Assembly: GCA_001655195.1 (NCBI GenBank)
Contig: LPNY01000021.1
Location: 93,035 to 157,034, forward strand
Source: Arcobacter sp. EP1
GTDB taxonomy: Bacteria; Campylobacterota; Campylobacteria; Campylobacterales; Arcobacteraceae
Direction: 5' to 3'
Length of the DNA: 64,000 nt
The notes under the pieces are model-generated. The model worked only from the letters and a program-made list of their open reading frames with translations, had not been told where the DNA came from and searched no databases. Each line of letters begins with the position of its first letter. Within the stretch, counting starts at the first letter, position 1. The position numbers and the translations under genes were made by a program. Of the stretch, positions 17,219 to 25,892 are shown piece by piece.

Positions 17219-19186
17219 TTGAAAAACTTTTTTTCTGAAACAAGTATATTAAGACTTATTGTCGTACTACCAATAATTTTTATCATACTTGCTTCAGTCA
17301 TACTCACAAATATCTTTGTATCCAATGAAGAAAACAACTACCAAAAAGAGATACAAGCTATCAAAGATGAACATATTAACAATATCAAAGATGTTATCAA
17401 AGACCGAATTGAAAGAACTGTTCATATTATCGAAACAAAAAATAAATTTAATGAACTCAATAATAAAGAAGAGATGAGGAACATCGTTCTTATGGGACAC
17501 AATATTATTCAAAGTACCCATAAAGAGTATGAACATCTAGGAACAAAACACGTTATTAAAGAGATAAAACAAAACCTTCGAGATATCCGTTTTTATTACA
17601 ATAAAAGTGGTTACTTTTTTATCTATGACTTAGAAGGAAACAATATTCTGCTTCCTCCGAAACCTAAACTTGAAGGTAAGAATCTACGACATATTACAGA
17701 CCCACGAGGGAAACCTATTGTGAGTAATGCCATTAAACTTGTCAAAGAAAATCCAGAGAGTTTTGATACTTGGTATTGGTGGAAAAAAGATGGGAAAGAA
17801 CTCATTCAAAAGCTCGGGTTTTTTAAACGGTATGACCCTCTAAACATATTTATTGGTACGGGAAAATATTACGACGATATCAATAAAGAAAACCAACACA
17901 ATACTTATAAACTTTTAAACTCCATAAAATACAAAGATAACAGCTATATCTTTGCTCTTGATGATACAGGAAAAACTGTTGTGCATCTCAATAAAAAAAT
18001 TTTAAATACTCCTTTTAATTCCCTACCAGACATTGAGAAAAAAATTGTTACCAATATTTTGACAAAGGCTAAACAAGAACATGGTGCTTTTATTGAATAT
18101 ACACCTACTACACAAAAAAATGAAACCTTTCCTTCCAAGAAAATATCCTTTGTTAAATATATCCCAGAATTACAACTTACCATTGGTACAGGTCTATATA
18201 CAAATGATTTACAAAAAAAATTAAAAAGCAAAGAACTTTTCTTAAAAAATAATCTCAATGAGACCATCAATAAAATTGTGATTAGTTCCATTATTGTAAC
18301 CCTTATTCTAATAGTGATTATGCTCTTTATTGCAACAGCATTAAAAAACATTCTCAATAATTATGCCTATAAACTCAAAGAGAAAAACAGAGTCTTGGAA
18401 GAACTAAATTCCAGTCTTGAAGAGAAAGTCTCCATTGCTGTTAATAAAAATAGAGAACAAAATGAAATCCTTTACCAGCAATCAAAAATGGCAGCAATGG
18501 GGGAGATGTTAGGTAATATTGCCCACCAATGGCGACAACCATTATCAGCTATTAGTACAGCAGCAAGTGGTATTAAACTCCAGGATAGCGTTAATCAGTT
18601 AGACAAAAAGCTTATGTACCAAGGTCTTGATGCAATTGTACAAAATACCCAAACATTATCAGAAACTATTGATGACTTTAGAAACTTCTTTAAAACAGAC
18701 AAATTCACAAAAGAGTTTCAAATTCAAACATGTTATGCAAAAGTTATTACCCTTATTAGTGCAAATCTCAAAAATAAAAATATTCAAATCATTGAAAATA
18801 TTGAGGATATTACACTTAACAGCTATGAAAATGAATTAGTTCAAGCACTACTTAATTTAATCAACAATGCAAGAGATGCCTTGCTTGAAATTGAGAGTAA
18901 TAAAAAGTATATTTTTATTGATATTTATGAACAAAAAGATGAAGTTCTTATTACTATCAAAGATAATGCAGGAGGAATCAAAGAGGATATTATAGATAAA
19001 ATTTTTGAACCTTACTTTACCACTAAACATCAAAGTCAAGGAACAGGTATCGGCTTATATATGACACAAAAAATTATCCAATCAAGTCTTAAAGGAAGTA
19101 TCACTATTTCCAATAGTACCTTTATCTACAAAGATAAAAACTACATAGGAGCCCTATGTGAAATAAGGCTTCCAAAATCTCTTTAA
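17219..19186 (+). CDS. Membrane histidine kinase with double Cache sensor
   Basis: The 655-residue kinase starts with TTG (17219) after a CATAGG site. It has a membrane helix (about residues 12-33), a large periplasmic double Cache region (about 100-340, with FIGTGKYY and TIGTGLYT marking the two halves), and a second helix (about 355-378). The kinase core has His436 in HQWRQP, N-box LINNARDAL and glycine boxes DNAGGI and GTGIGLYM. The two FIGTG/TIGTG segments are typical of Cache_2 modules that bind small organic ligands. No response regulator is adjacent. It is in line with argD and the TolC-like gene. Its stop shares 4 nt with the convergent pyk stop. Confidence 0.9.
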   Translation: MKNFFSETSILRLIVVLPIIFIILASVILTNIFVSNEENNYQKEIQAIKDEHINNIKDVIKDRIERTVHIIETKNKFNELNNKEEMRNIVLMGHNIIQSTHKEYEHLGTKHVIKEIKQNLRDIRFYYNKSGYFFIYDLEGNNILLPPKPKLEGKNLRHITDPRGKPIVSNAIKLVKENPESFDTWYWWKKDGKELIQKLGFFKRYDPLNIFIGTGKYYDDINKENQHNTYKLLNSIKYKDNSYIFALDDTGKTVVHLNKKILNTPFNSLPDIEKKIVTNILTKAKQEHGAFIEYTPTTQKNETFPSKKISFVKYIPELQLTIGTGLYTNDLQKKLKSKELFLKNNLNETINKIVISSIIVTLILIVIMLFIATALKNILNNYAYKLKEKNRVLEELNSSLEEKVSIAVNKNREQNEILYQQSKMAAMGEMLGNIAHQWRQPLSAISTAASGIKLQDSVNQLDKKLMYQGLDAIVQNTQTLSETIDDFRNFFKTDKFTKEFQIQTCYAKVITLISANLKNKNIQIIENIEDITLNSYENELVQALLNLINNARDALLEIESNKKYIFIDIYEQKDEVLITIKDNAGGIKEDIIDKIFEPYFTTKHQSQGTGIGLYMTQKIIQSSLKGSITISNSTFIYKDKNYIGALCEIRLPKSL

Positions 19187-20637
19187 TCGTGTCTTTTTTT
19201 AACCGTTAAGTTTAAATAGTATTCGATTTCACCCTCTGTTAAGATTTTGATGGTATTAGTAGAACCTGGCATTCCAACAGGGTACCCAACTGTTGCAATA
19301 TAAGGTCCTGATCTATCAAGTTGTCCAGATTTTTCTAAGTTACGAAGCATCTTTTGAAACATCTTTGAGGCTAATGATTCTTTTATCACCTCAATAGGTT
19401 GTACACCCCAAACAGCCGTTAAAGAATTAAGTACTTTTCGCTTATGTGTAAAAGCATAAATTGGTGTCCGTGGTCGATAACGAGACATTTTTATAGCACT
19501 TTGTCCTGAACTGGTCAATGCTAAAATTCCTTTTGCATCAATATCATCTGCAAGCCGCGTGGCTGTTGCTTGAATAACATCAAATTCATCTAAGTATGCC
19601 ATATCATACTGTTTCACATAATCATACATCTCTTCAGTTTTAATAATAATATTACTCATTGTATGCACCACATTAATAGGGTCTTCTCCTACGGCACTCT
19701 CTTCACTTAACATTACCACATCTGTACCATCTAAAACAGCATTGGCAACGTCTGAAATTTCAGCACGTGTTGCTCTTTCATTGTGTGTCATAGAAAGCAA
19801 CATTTGTGTTGCAGTGATAACTGGAATGGCATTTTCATTAGCTTTTTTAATAAGCATTTTTTGAATAGTAGGTACATCATAATAAGGAACTTCGATTCCT
19901 AAATCACCCCGTGCAACCATCAAACCATCACTCACTTCAATAATTTCATCGATATTTTCAACGGCATCAAATTTTTCAATTTTAGCAATCAATTTACCCT
20001 TATATCCACCAAGTAGTCTTCTAGCATTTGTCATATCTGTGGCATTTTGAACAAAAGAGATGGCAAAATAATCAACTCTGTTCTCAATTCCCCACGCAAT
20101 ATCTTTTTCATCTTTTTTAGTAATAACATTAATATCAATCACAGTATTAGGAAAATTTACCCCTTTTCGAGAGTTTAGTATTCCATGATTTTTAACAAGT
20201 GCAACAATCTTTTCACCTGTCTCAATAACTTGTGCTCGAATGGTTCCATCGTATAAATAAATATATTCATCCACTTTGATTTTGTCTAATAGTTCTGGAT
20301 AATTTAAAGAAACAACATAGTTTTTATCCGCTACTTTTTTTCCAATAATATCCTCTTTTACAAAGGTGATTTTATCACCACGATGCAATTCAAAAGGTTC
20401 TTTTAAATCGCCAATTCGTACCTTTGGTCCTGAAATATCTTGCAGTACTCCAACTGTAGTATTGAGGTTTTTCATAGCCGTTCGTATATTTTTAAGTGTT
20501 TGTAAATGATACTCATGACTTCCATGAGAAAAATTTAGTCTAAACATATTAGCGCCAGCTTTAATTAGCCCTTCAATTGTTTCAATAGTATCACTGGCTG
20601 GTCCTAAGGTTGCTAATATTTTGGTTCTTTTATTCAT
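19183..20637 (-). CDS. pyk: Pyruvate kinase
   Basis: Pyk (484 residues) transfers phosphate from PEP to ADP in glycolysis. Motifs include KILATLGPAS at the N-terminus, FRLNFSHG, IAKIEKFDAVENIDEI (with catalytic lysine), MVARGDLGIEVP and TATQMLLSM. The start has a GGAGAGCC site just upstream. It stands alone on the minus strand. Confidence 0.97.
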   Translation of the reverse strand: MNKRTKILATLGPASDTIETIEGLIKAGANMFRLNFSHGSHEYHLQTLKNIRTAMKNLNTTVGVLQDISGPKVRIGDLKEPFELHRGDKITFVKEDIIGKKVADKNYVVSLNYPELLDKIKVDEYIYLYDGTIRAQVIETGEKIVALVKNHGILNSRKGVNFPNTVIDINVITKKDEKDIAWGIENRVDYFAISFVQNATDMTNARRLLGGYKGKLIAKIEKFDAVENIDEIIEVSDGLMVARGDLGIEVPYYDVPTIQKMLIKKANENAIPVITATQMLLSMTHNERATRAEISDVANAVLDGTDVVMLSEESAVGEDPINVVHTMSNIIIKTEEMYDYVKQYDMAYLDEFDVIQATATRLADDIDAKGILALTSSGQSAIKMSRYRPRTPIYAFTHKRKVLNSLTAVWGVQPIEVIKESLASKMFQKMLRNLEKSGQLDRSGPYIATVGYPVGMPGSTNTIKILTEGEIEYYLNLTVKKRHD

Positions 20638-20716
20638 TTGGGCTCTCCTTATTTTTGTTTATTTAACACAATTATATCTAAAAAGCCGTTACAGAGTAGT
20701 TACATTAAGATTTTGA

Positions 20717-20722
20717 TACACT
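20717..20722 (+). promoter_or_regulatory. -10-like element, possible leaderless start
   Basis: The hexamer TACACT ends 6 nt before the ATG at 20729 and no ribosome site is visible. A transcript starting at the normal distance would begin at or next to the ATG. Confidence 0.35.
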
Positions 20723-20728
20723 TGCATT

Positions 20729-21751
20729 ATGAATTTAGAAAAACAAAAATTTAGTACCTATTTTAACAACTGGTTATACGATAACGACGGCTACTACACC
20801 AACTATAAAACAATTGGAAAAGAGGGAGACTTTTATACATCAGTCTCTACGAGTAGTTTTTTTGGTGGAAGTATTGGAAAAAAGATTGTTGATACCATCA
20901 AAAATGGTTCTCTCAAAAAAGATACAACTATTCTTGAAGTAGGCTCTCACCACGGTTATTTACTCGCAGACATTATTCAATTTATTTATACACTCAAACC
21001 TGAGCTTTTATCAACATTGACTTTTGCTATTGTTGAGCGATTTCCTCAATTACAAGCCCAACAAAAAAAATATCTTGAAGACTCTTTTGGTGATGCAATT
21101 AAACTTGAATTCTACGATGATATTAGTGAAGTTAAACTTCCTAGTGCTTTTATTGTTGCTAATGAAATCTTTGATGCTTTTCCTTGTGAACTACTCTTTA
21201 CTAATAAAGAAGGTATTTTACAACAAGGTTTTGTGGAAAACCACAAAATTGCATTTGAAACCTGCGAAGATGAAAACCTCAAAGAAATAGCCTCTAAATA
21301 TAAAGTAACCAAAGGGGAAATTGGTGTAGGTTATGAAACCTTTGCAAAACATATCTGTAACAATATCAAAAAGTTTGAATTTATCACCTTTGATTATGGA
21401 GAGAAATACCCACGTAATGATTTTTCAGCCCGTATTTATGAAGAGCATAAAGTTTATCCTCTCTTTGAAGAGAACCTTGAATTAGACAAACTCTTCGCGA
21501 AAACGGATATTACCTATGATGTAAACTTTACTCATATTATTGATAGTTTTGAAGCTTGCACAAAAGTAGAGTTTGTTTATCAAACCCAACTGCAAGCATT
21601 GGTTGATTTTGGAATTATTGATTTACTTGAAATGCTAAAAGATAATGCAGGAGAAAATGTCTACTTAAGAGAGACGCAAAAAGTCAAAACCCTGCTTGAA
21701 CCAACAGGCATGGGTGAACGCTTTAAAATGCTCAATATTAAAAATATTTAA
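20729..21751 (+). CDS. MidA/NDUFAF7-family SAM-dependent methyltransferase
   Basis: This 340-residue protein has the COG1565 (MidA-like) arrangement: an N-terminal YTNYKTIGKEGDFYTS segment, FFGGSIGK, the SAM-binding ILEVGSHHGYLLADI, and the ANEIFDAFPCELL motif typical of the family. The human relative methylates an arginine in a complex I subunit; the bacterial substrate is not known. It may have a leaderless transcript. It is convergent with the DUF779 gene. Confidence 0.85.
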   Translation: MNLEKQKFSTYFNNWLYDNDGYYTNYKTIGKEGDFYTSVSTSSFFGGSIGKKIVDTIKNGSLKKDTTILEVGSHHGYLLADIIQFIYTLKPELLSTLTFAIVERFPQLQAQQKKYLEDSFGDAIKLEFYDDISEVKLPSAFIVANEIFDAFPCELLFTNKEGILQQGFVENHKIAFETCEDENLKEIASKYKVTKGEIGVGYETFAKHICNNIKKFEFITFDYGEKYPRNDFSARIYEEHKVYPLFEENLELDKLFAKTDITYDVNFTHIIDSFEACTKVEFVYQTQLQALVDFGIIDLLEMLKDNAGENVYLRETQKVKTLLEPTGMGERFKMLNIKNI

Positions 21752-21753
21752 CA

Positions 21754-21796
21754 AAGAGTTTAGGCTAACTTATCGATTCTAAGTTAGCGTACTCTT
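21754..21796. terminator. Nested inverted repeat between convergent genes
   Basis: An 8-bp perfect stem (GCTAACTT 764-771 with AAGTTAGC 781-788 in the 21 kb block) is enclosed by a second 6-bp stem (AAGAGT / ACTCTT). It lies across the end of the DUF779 gene and just after the methyltransferase stop, so it may terminate both. The T-run is weak. Confidence 0.5.
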
Positions 21797-22139
21797 CATC
21801 GGTAAAAATACGGGATTTTGTTAAAAACTGATACCCTAAATCAATCTCTAAAGAAAACGAGTTACCAAAGGCACCCTTCTCTTCTTTTACATCTATAGTG
21901 ATGTGCGAATGTTTAAAATACTCAAACTGGTCTTTATCCATAAAAAATTCACAATCACAAATTTCACCTAACTTCACGTTCCTGCTGGGCACATAAAAGT
22001 CACCCTTTTCATAACACATGGGTGCTGTTCCATCACAACATCCGCCACTTTGATTAAAAACTAATTCACCATGTTCTTCTTTTAATCTTTCTACTATTTC
22101 TACTGCCCAAGGTGTAATAGCTAATCTTTTTGTTGACAT
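21765..22139 (-). CDS. DUF779 protein linked to aldehyde dehydrogenase
   Basis: This 124-residue protein is of the DUF779 family, recognised by the NQSGGCCDGTAPMC segment with adjacent cysteines and the C-terminal FSLEIDLGYQFLT region. DUF779 genes are commonly found next to acetaldehyde or other aldehyde dehydrogenases; their biochemical role is not established. Here it lies 79 nt downstream of the dehydrogenase in the same direction. The conserved cysteines suggest metal or redox chemistry, which is inference. Confidence 0.88.
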   Translation of the reverse strand: MSTKRLAITPWAVEIVERLKEEHGELVFNQSGGCCDGTAPMCYEKGDFYVPSRNVKLGEICDCEFFMDKDQFEYFKHSHITIDVKEEKGAFGNSFSLEIDLGYQFLTKSRIFTDEEYANLESIS

Positions 22140-22218
22140 AACAATCCTTTATATTAAATGCAAAAATACATAGAAGAAAATCTCCTATGCATTTTAAATC
22201 TTAATTTTAACCAGAGAC

Positions 22219-23736
22219 CTAGAAAAATCCTAATGCATTTTTAGAGTAAGAAGTTAAAATATTTTTTGTGTGTCTATAAGAGTTTAACATCATCATATGT
22301 GTCTCTCTTCCGATACCTGATTTTTTGTATCCACCAAATGATGCATGTGATGGGTACATATGGTAACAATTCACCCAAACTCGTCCTGCTTCAATTCCTC
22401 GACTAAATTTATGTAATTGGTGGGCATCTCGTGACCATACACCAGCACCAAGACCATAAATTGTATCGTTTGCAATTGCTAACGCCTCATCTTCATCTTT
22501 GAATGTTGTTACTGCTAATACTGGTCCAAAAATCTCTTCTTGGAAGATTCGCATTTTATTGTGTCCTTTAAACAGTGTTGGCTGAATGTAGTTCCCATTT
22601 GGATGGGCTTCACTATCATGTGCTTCACCACCAATGAGCACTTCAGCACCCTCTTCTTTACCAATTCGAATATAGTCTAAAATCTTCTCTTGTTGACTCG
22701 TTGAGCACTGTGCTCCCATCATACACGTAGGATCTAGTGGGTTTCCTAATTTGATTGCTTTAACACGCTCTAAAACACGCTCCATAAATGGCTCGTAAAT
22801 TGATTCTTGAATTAATGCTCGTGATGGACACGTACACACTTCACCAGAGTTAAAGGCAAATAGAACTAACCCTTCAATTGCTTTATCAAAAAACTCATCA
22901 TCTGCATCCATGATTGACTCTAAGAAAATATTTGGCGATTTTCCACCCAATTCTAAAGTTGATGGGATAATATTTTCAGTTGCGTACTGCATAATAAGTT
23001 GACCAGTCGTTGTTTCACCTGTAAACCCAACTTTTTTAATATCAGGATGCGTTGATAAATGTTTACCAATTTTTCCACCTGCACCATTGATAATATTAAC
23101 CGTTCCAGCAGGTAATACATCTTGAATTACTTCCATCATTAATAAAATAGACATTGGTGTTGCACTCGCTGGTTTCATTACAATACAATTTCCAGCTGCT
23201 AATGCAGGGGCAAGTTTCCATGCTGCCATTAAGAGTGGAAAGTTCCACGGAATAATTTGAGCCACAACACCATACGGTTCATGCACCTCTTGAGAGATAG
23301 TATTCTCATCTAAATCAGAAACTGTTCCAGATTCAGCTCGAATAACTGAAGCAAAATATCTAAAGTGATCAACTACCAATGGTACATCTGCGGCTAATGT
23401 TTCACGAACTGCTTTTCCATTATCTAATGTTTCAGCAATTGCTAGTTTCTCTAAATTTGCTTCAATAGCATCAGCAACTTTGTTTAACATGGTACTTCGC
23501 TCAACTACTGACGTGTGTTTAAAAGAAGCAAACGCTTCATTGGCAGCTTTGATTGCTAACTCAACATCCGCTTCATTTGAACGAGGAATTCGTGTTAATA
23601 CTTCTCCATCAACAGGTGAAACGTTATCAAAATACTCACCGCTTTGAGGGGCAATCCACTCGCCTCCAATAAAGTTCTCATATTGTGCTTTGTACTCTGG
23701 TTTTGCTAATGGTAATACTTTCTCTTGTGTAGACAT
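22219..23736 (-). CDS. NAD-dependent aldehyde dehydrogenase (ExaC/AldB-like)
   Basis: The 505-residue enzyme oxidises aldehydes to acids with NAD(P). It has IIPWNFPLLMAAWKLAPALA in the coenzyme-binding half, the glutamate motif LELGGKSPN, the catalytic cysteine in NSGEVCTCPSR, and EEIFGPVLAVTTF near the end. The CTCPSR variant and the DUF779 partner are typical of acetaldehyde-type enzymes (ExaC, AcoD). The start at 23736 has an AAAAGGA site; the longer frame to 23805 lacks one and does not match the family. It is divergent from the FIST kinase gene and shares its regulatory region. Confidence 0.95.
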   Translation of the reverse strand: MSTQEKVLPLAKPEYKAQYENFIGGEWIAPQSGEYFDNVSPVDGEVLTRIPRSNEADVELAIKAANEAFASFKHTSVVERSTMLNKVADAIEANLEKLAIAETLDNGKAVRETLAADVPLVVDHFRYFASVIRAESGTVSDLDENTISQEVHEPYGVVAQIIPWNFPLLMAAWKLAPALAAGNCIVMKPASATPMSILLMMEVIQDVLPAGTVNIINGAGGKIGKHLSTHPDIKKVGFTGETTTGQLIMQYATENIIPSTLELGGKSPNIFLESIMDADDEFFDKAIEGLVLFAFNSGEVCTCPSRALIQESIYEPFMERVLERVKAIKLGNPLDPTCMMGAQCSTSQQEKILDYIRIGKEEGAEVLIGGEAHDSEAHPNGNYIQPTLFKGHNKMRIFQEEIFGPVLAVTTFKDEDEALAIANDTIYGLGAGVWSRDAHQLHKFSRGIEAGRVWVNCYHMYPSHASFGGYKKSGIGRETHMMMLNSYRHTKNILTSYSKNALGFF

Positions 23737-23767
23737 TCTTTTTCCTTTTAGGTTATTTATTAATTGA

Positions 23768-23785
23768 TTCACTTTAAACAGTGAA
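23768..23785. promoter_or_regulatory. Palindrome in aldehyde dehydrogenase leader
   Basis: A perfect inverted repeat (TTCACT, 6-nt spacer, AGTGAA) lies 32 nt upstream of the dehydrogenase start. It could be a protein-binding site or a small leader hairpin. Confidence 0.4.
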
Positions 23786-23797
23786 AAGCAATTTTTA

Positions 23798-23818
23798 TCA
23801 ATCAATTTGCTTGACTGA
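23798..23818. promoter_or_regulatory. Second inverted repeat upstream of aldehyde dehydrogenase
   Basis: TCAATCAA and TTGACTGA (one mismatch) flank a 5-nt spacer. The size suits a dimeric repressor or activator site near the dehydrogenase promoter. Confidence 0.4.
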
Positions 23819-23848
23819 TTTTTGTTACAATGAAATCTTACACGATAA

Positions 23849-23892
23849 ATATAGCCTCAATTTAGCCTGAATATAGCGTGAGTATAGCGATA
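23849..23892. repeat. Four tandem 11-bp repeats, probable response-regulator operator
   Basis: Four consecutive 11-bp units (starting at 23849, 23860, 23871 and 23882) fit the pattern ATATAGC(C/G)TGA with few changes. A fifth partial match (ATTTAGCCACA) starts at 23898. Tandem direct repeats spaced 11 bp are the classic binding pattern of OmpR/PhoB-type regulators (for example the Pho box). Such a regulator is encoded at 25889-26548. The array lies between the dehydrogenase and kinase genes and could control either or both. Confidence 0.65.
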
Positions 23893-23968
23893 GTAAAATT
23901 TAGCCACAAATCCCATAAAATAGGGACTTTTTTACTCTATTTTTTTATAAAAATTCCTGTTTTTATGC

Positions 23969-23974
23969 TACAAT
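23969..23974 (+). promoter_or_regulatory. -10 element of FIST kinase operon
   Basis: TACAAT ends 7 nt before the ATG at 23982 and there is no ribosome site between them, so the predicted transcript starts at or next to the start codon (leaderless). Confidence 0.5.
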
Positions 23975-23981
23975 CTTTCTC

Positions 23982-25892
23982 ATGAAAACCTATAATTACT
24001 CTTTAAATAGCGAAAAACTAGAAAGCATAATCGATTTTGAATCCTTTTATGACGAAGAAAATATTCTTATCCAAATTTTTTGTGGGGAACCTCATACTAT
24101 TTTAGAAAAGAGCATCAATCAACTGCTTGATTTTTTACCTCAAGCTATCTGTATTGGTACAACAACCGATGGCGAAATAAATGACTCCCATGTAAGTACA
24201 TCTAAAACTGTTATTTCTCTTTCAACCTTTGAAAATACAATCGTTAAAACTGATTTTGTTAACTCTAATAACTCCTTTGATAATGGAAAAGCATTAGCAC
24301 AAAAACTTGTCACATCCAATACCCAACTACTCATTTTATTTACAGATGGTACCACTACTAACGGAGAAGAGTTTTTAAAAGGGATTGAAAGCTTTGATTC
24401 CAATGTACTTATTTGTGGAGGAATGGCAGGAGATAATGGAGCCTTTACCCAAACCTATATTTCCAGTCAGAATACTCTACTAAAAAAGGGTGCTGTGGGA
24501 GTATCCTTAAACTCAAACAGTTTAAAAGTACACAATGACTACCGCTTTAACTGGTCTCCTATTGGTATTGAGCACACCATTGATACCATTCAAGATAACC
24601 GTGTTTACAGTATCAATGGCATGACACCTGTTGATTTTTATGCAAAATATCTAGGCGTTGAAGTTGCCAGTGCACTACCTGCAACAGGGATTGAATTTCC
24701 TCTTATTGTCGAGAGAAATGGTATTTTAACAGCCCGTGCCGTTATTGCTAAACATGATGATGGCAGTGTTAGTTTTGCAGGAAACCTCAAAGAAGGCGAC
24801 AACGTAAAATTAGGGTTTGGAAATGCTGAGATGATTATGCAAAATCCCATGGAGACGTTCCATGATCTTTCAAATATCAATGCACAAACCTTTTATCTTT
24901 ATTCCTGTATGGCACGACGTCGTTACATGCCTGATTTTATTCAAGTGGAAGTTGAACCTTTTGCTAAAATAGCCCCAACGGCTGGTTTTTTTACCTATGC
25001 AGAGTTTTATCATAATAAAGGGCACAATCAACTGCTCAATCAAACGTTAACAGTGGTAGCCTTAAGTGAAAGCAACCAAGCCATTACATCAAAACAGCAC
25101 ATTGATGAGATACCAAAAAAGACTCAACACTCTGAGTATTCACGAACCATTAAAGCACTAACCCATTTAATCCAACAAGCATCCAGTGATTATGATACGC
25201 AGACTAAAAAACTTAATCTCGAAAAAAGTTATTCTCAAAGTCTCTTAGCTTCACAAAAAAAGTTTTTGCGTCATGCGGTGCATGAAACCAATACTCCACT
25301 CTCTGTTATCATGGGAAATATTGAGTTATATGAGTTAGAGTTTGGAAAGAATAAATATCTTAGTAACATCGAAGTTGCTATGAAAAATACTTTCTCTATT
25401 TATGATGATTTGAGTTATTTAGTGAAAAAAGACCAAATCCAATACACCATTCAATCCATCGATTTAGCAGATTTTGTACGAAGCAGAATTGATTTCTTCT
25501 CACAAGTTGCCCTACAAGTAAAATCAAAGTTTATTTTCACAACAGATAAAGAGTCTATGAGAATAGAGTTTAACGATACTAAACTGCAACGTATCATTGA
25601 TAATAACCTCACCAATGCTATTAAATATACCTTTGAAAATGAGAATATTTATGTACACTTACAAGAACAAAAATATCACTATATTTTAAAAATCTCTAGC
25701 CACTCAAGTGTAATTCAAGAACCTCAAAAGATTTTTGATGAATACTATAGGGAAGAGAAAGTCCAAGAAGGTTTTGGATTAGGACTCAATCTTGTTAAAC
25801 GTATTTGTGATGAAGAAGATGTGAAAATCAAACTTGAATCAACTATTGAAAAAACCTGTTTTACCTACACTTTTAAAAAGGAACACTCATGA
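23982..25892 (+). CDS. Cytoplasmic FIST-domain histidine kinase
   Basis: This 636-residue protein has no membrane segment. The N-terminal half is a FIST sensor (FIST_N about residues 20-210, with ICIGTTTDGEI and LICGGMAGDNG; FIST_C about 220-365, with SCMARRRYM). A coiled coil leads to a HisKA-type domain with His434 in HETNTPLS and an ATPase domain with N-box NNLTNAIKYT and final glycine box GFGLGLNLVKRI. The usual DxGxG box is not recognisable; ISSHSSVIQ stands in its place. FIST domains are thought to sense small molecules such as amino acids. It overlaps the regulator gene by 4 nt (ATGA) and is divergent from the aldehyde dehydrogenase. Its core differs from that of the HQWRQP kinases in the window. 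Confidence 0.9.
   Translation: MKTYNYSLNSEKLESIIDFESFYDEENILIQIFCGEPHTILEKSINQLLDFLPQAICIGTTTDGEINDSHVSTSKTVISLSTFENTIVKTDFVNSNNSFDNGKALAQKLVTSNTQLLILFTDGTTTNGEEFLKGIESFDSNVLICGGMAGDNGAFTQTYISSQNTLLKKGAVGVSLNSNSLKVHNDYRFNWSPIGIEHTIDTIQDNRVYSINGMTPVDFYAKYLGVEVASALPATGIEFPLIVERNGILTARAVIAKHDDGSVSFAGNLKEGDNVKLGFGNAEMIMQNPMETFHDLSNINAQTFYLYSCMARRRYMPDFIQVEVEPFAKIAPTAGFFTYAEFYHNKGHNQLLNQTLTVVALSESNQAITSKQHIDEIPKKTQHSEYSRTIKALTHLIQQASSDYDTQTKKLNLEKSYSQSLLASQKKFLRHAVHETNTPLSVIMGNIELYELEFGKNKYLSNIEVAMKNTFSIYDDLSYLVKKDQIQYTIQSIDLADFVRSRIDFFSQVALQVKSKFIFTTDKESMRIEFNDTKLQRIIDNNLTNAIKYTFENENIYVHLQEQKYHYILKISSHSSVIQEPQKIFDEYYREEKVQEGFGLGLNLVKRICDEEDVKIKLESTIEKTCFTYTFKKEHS

Noticed and set aside
23911-23936. 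Small terminator-like hairpin (TCCC / GGGA plus T-run) upstream of the FIST kinase
   Set aside because: The stem has only 4 certain base pairs; too weak to annotate, although it could insulate the kinase promoter.
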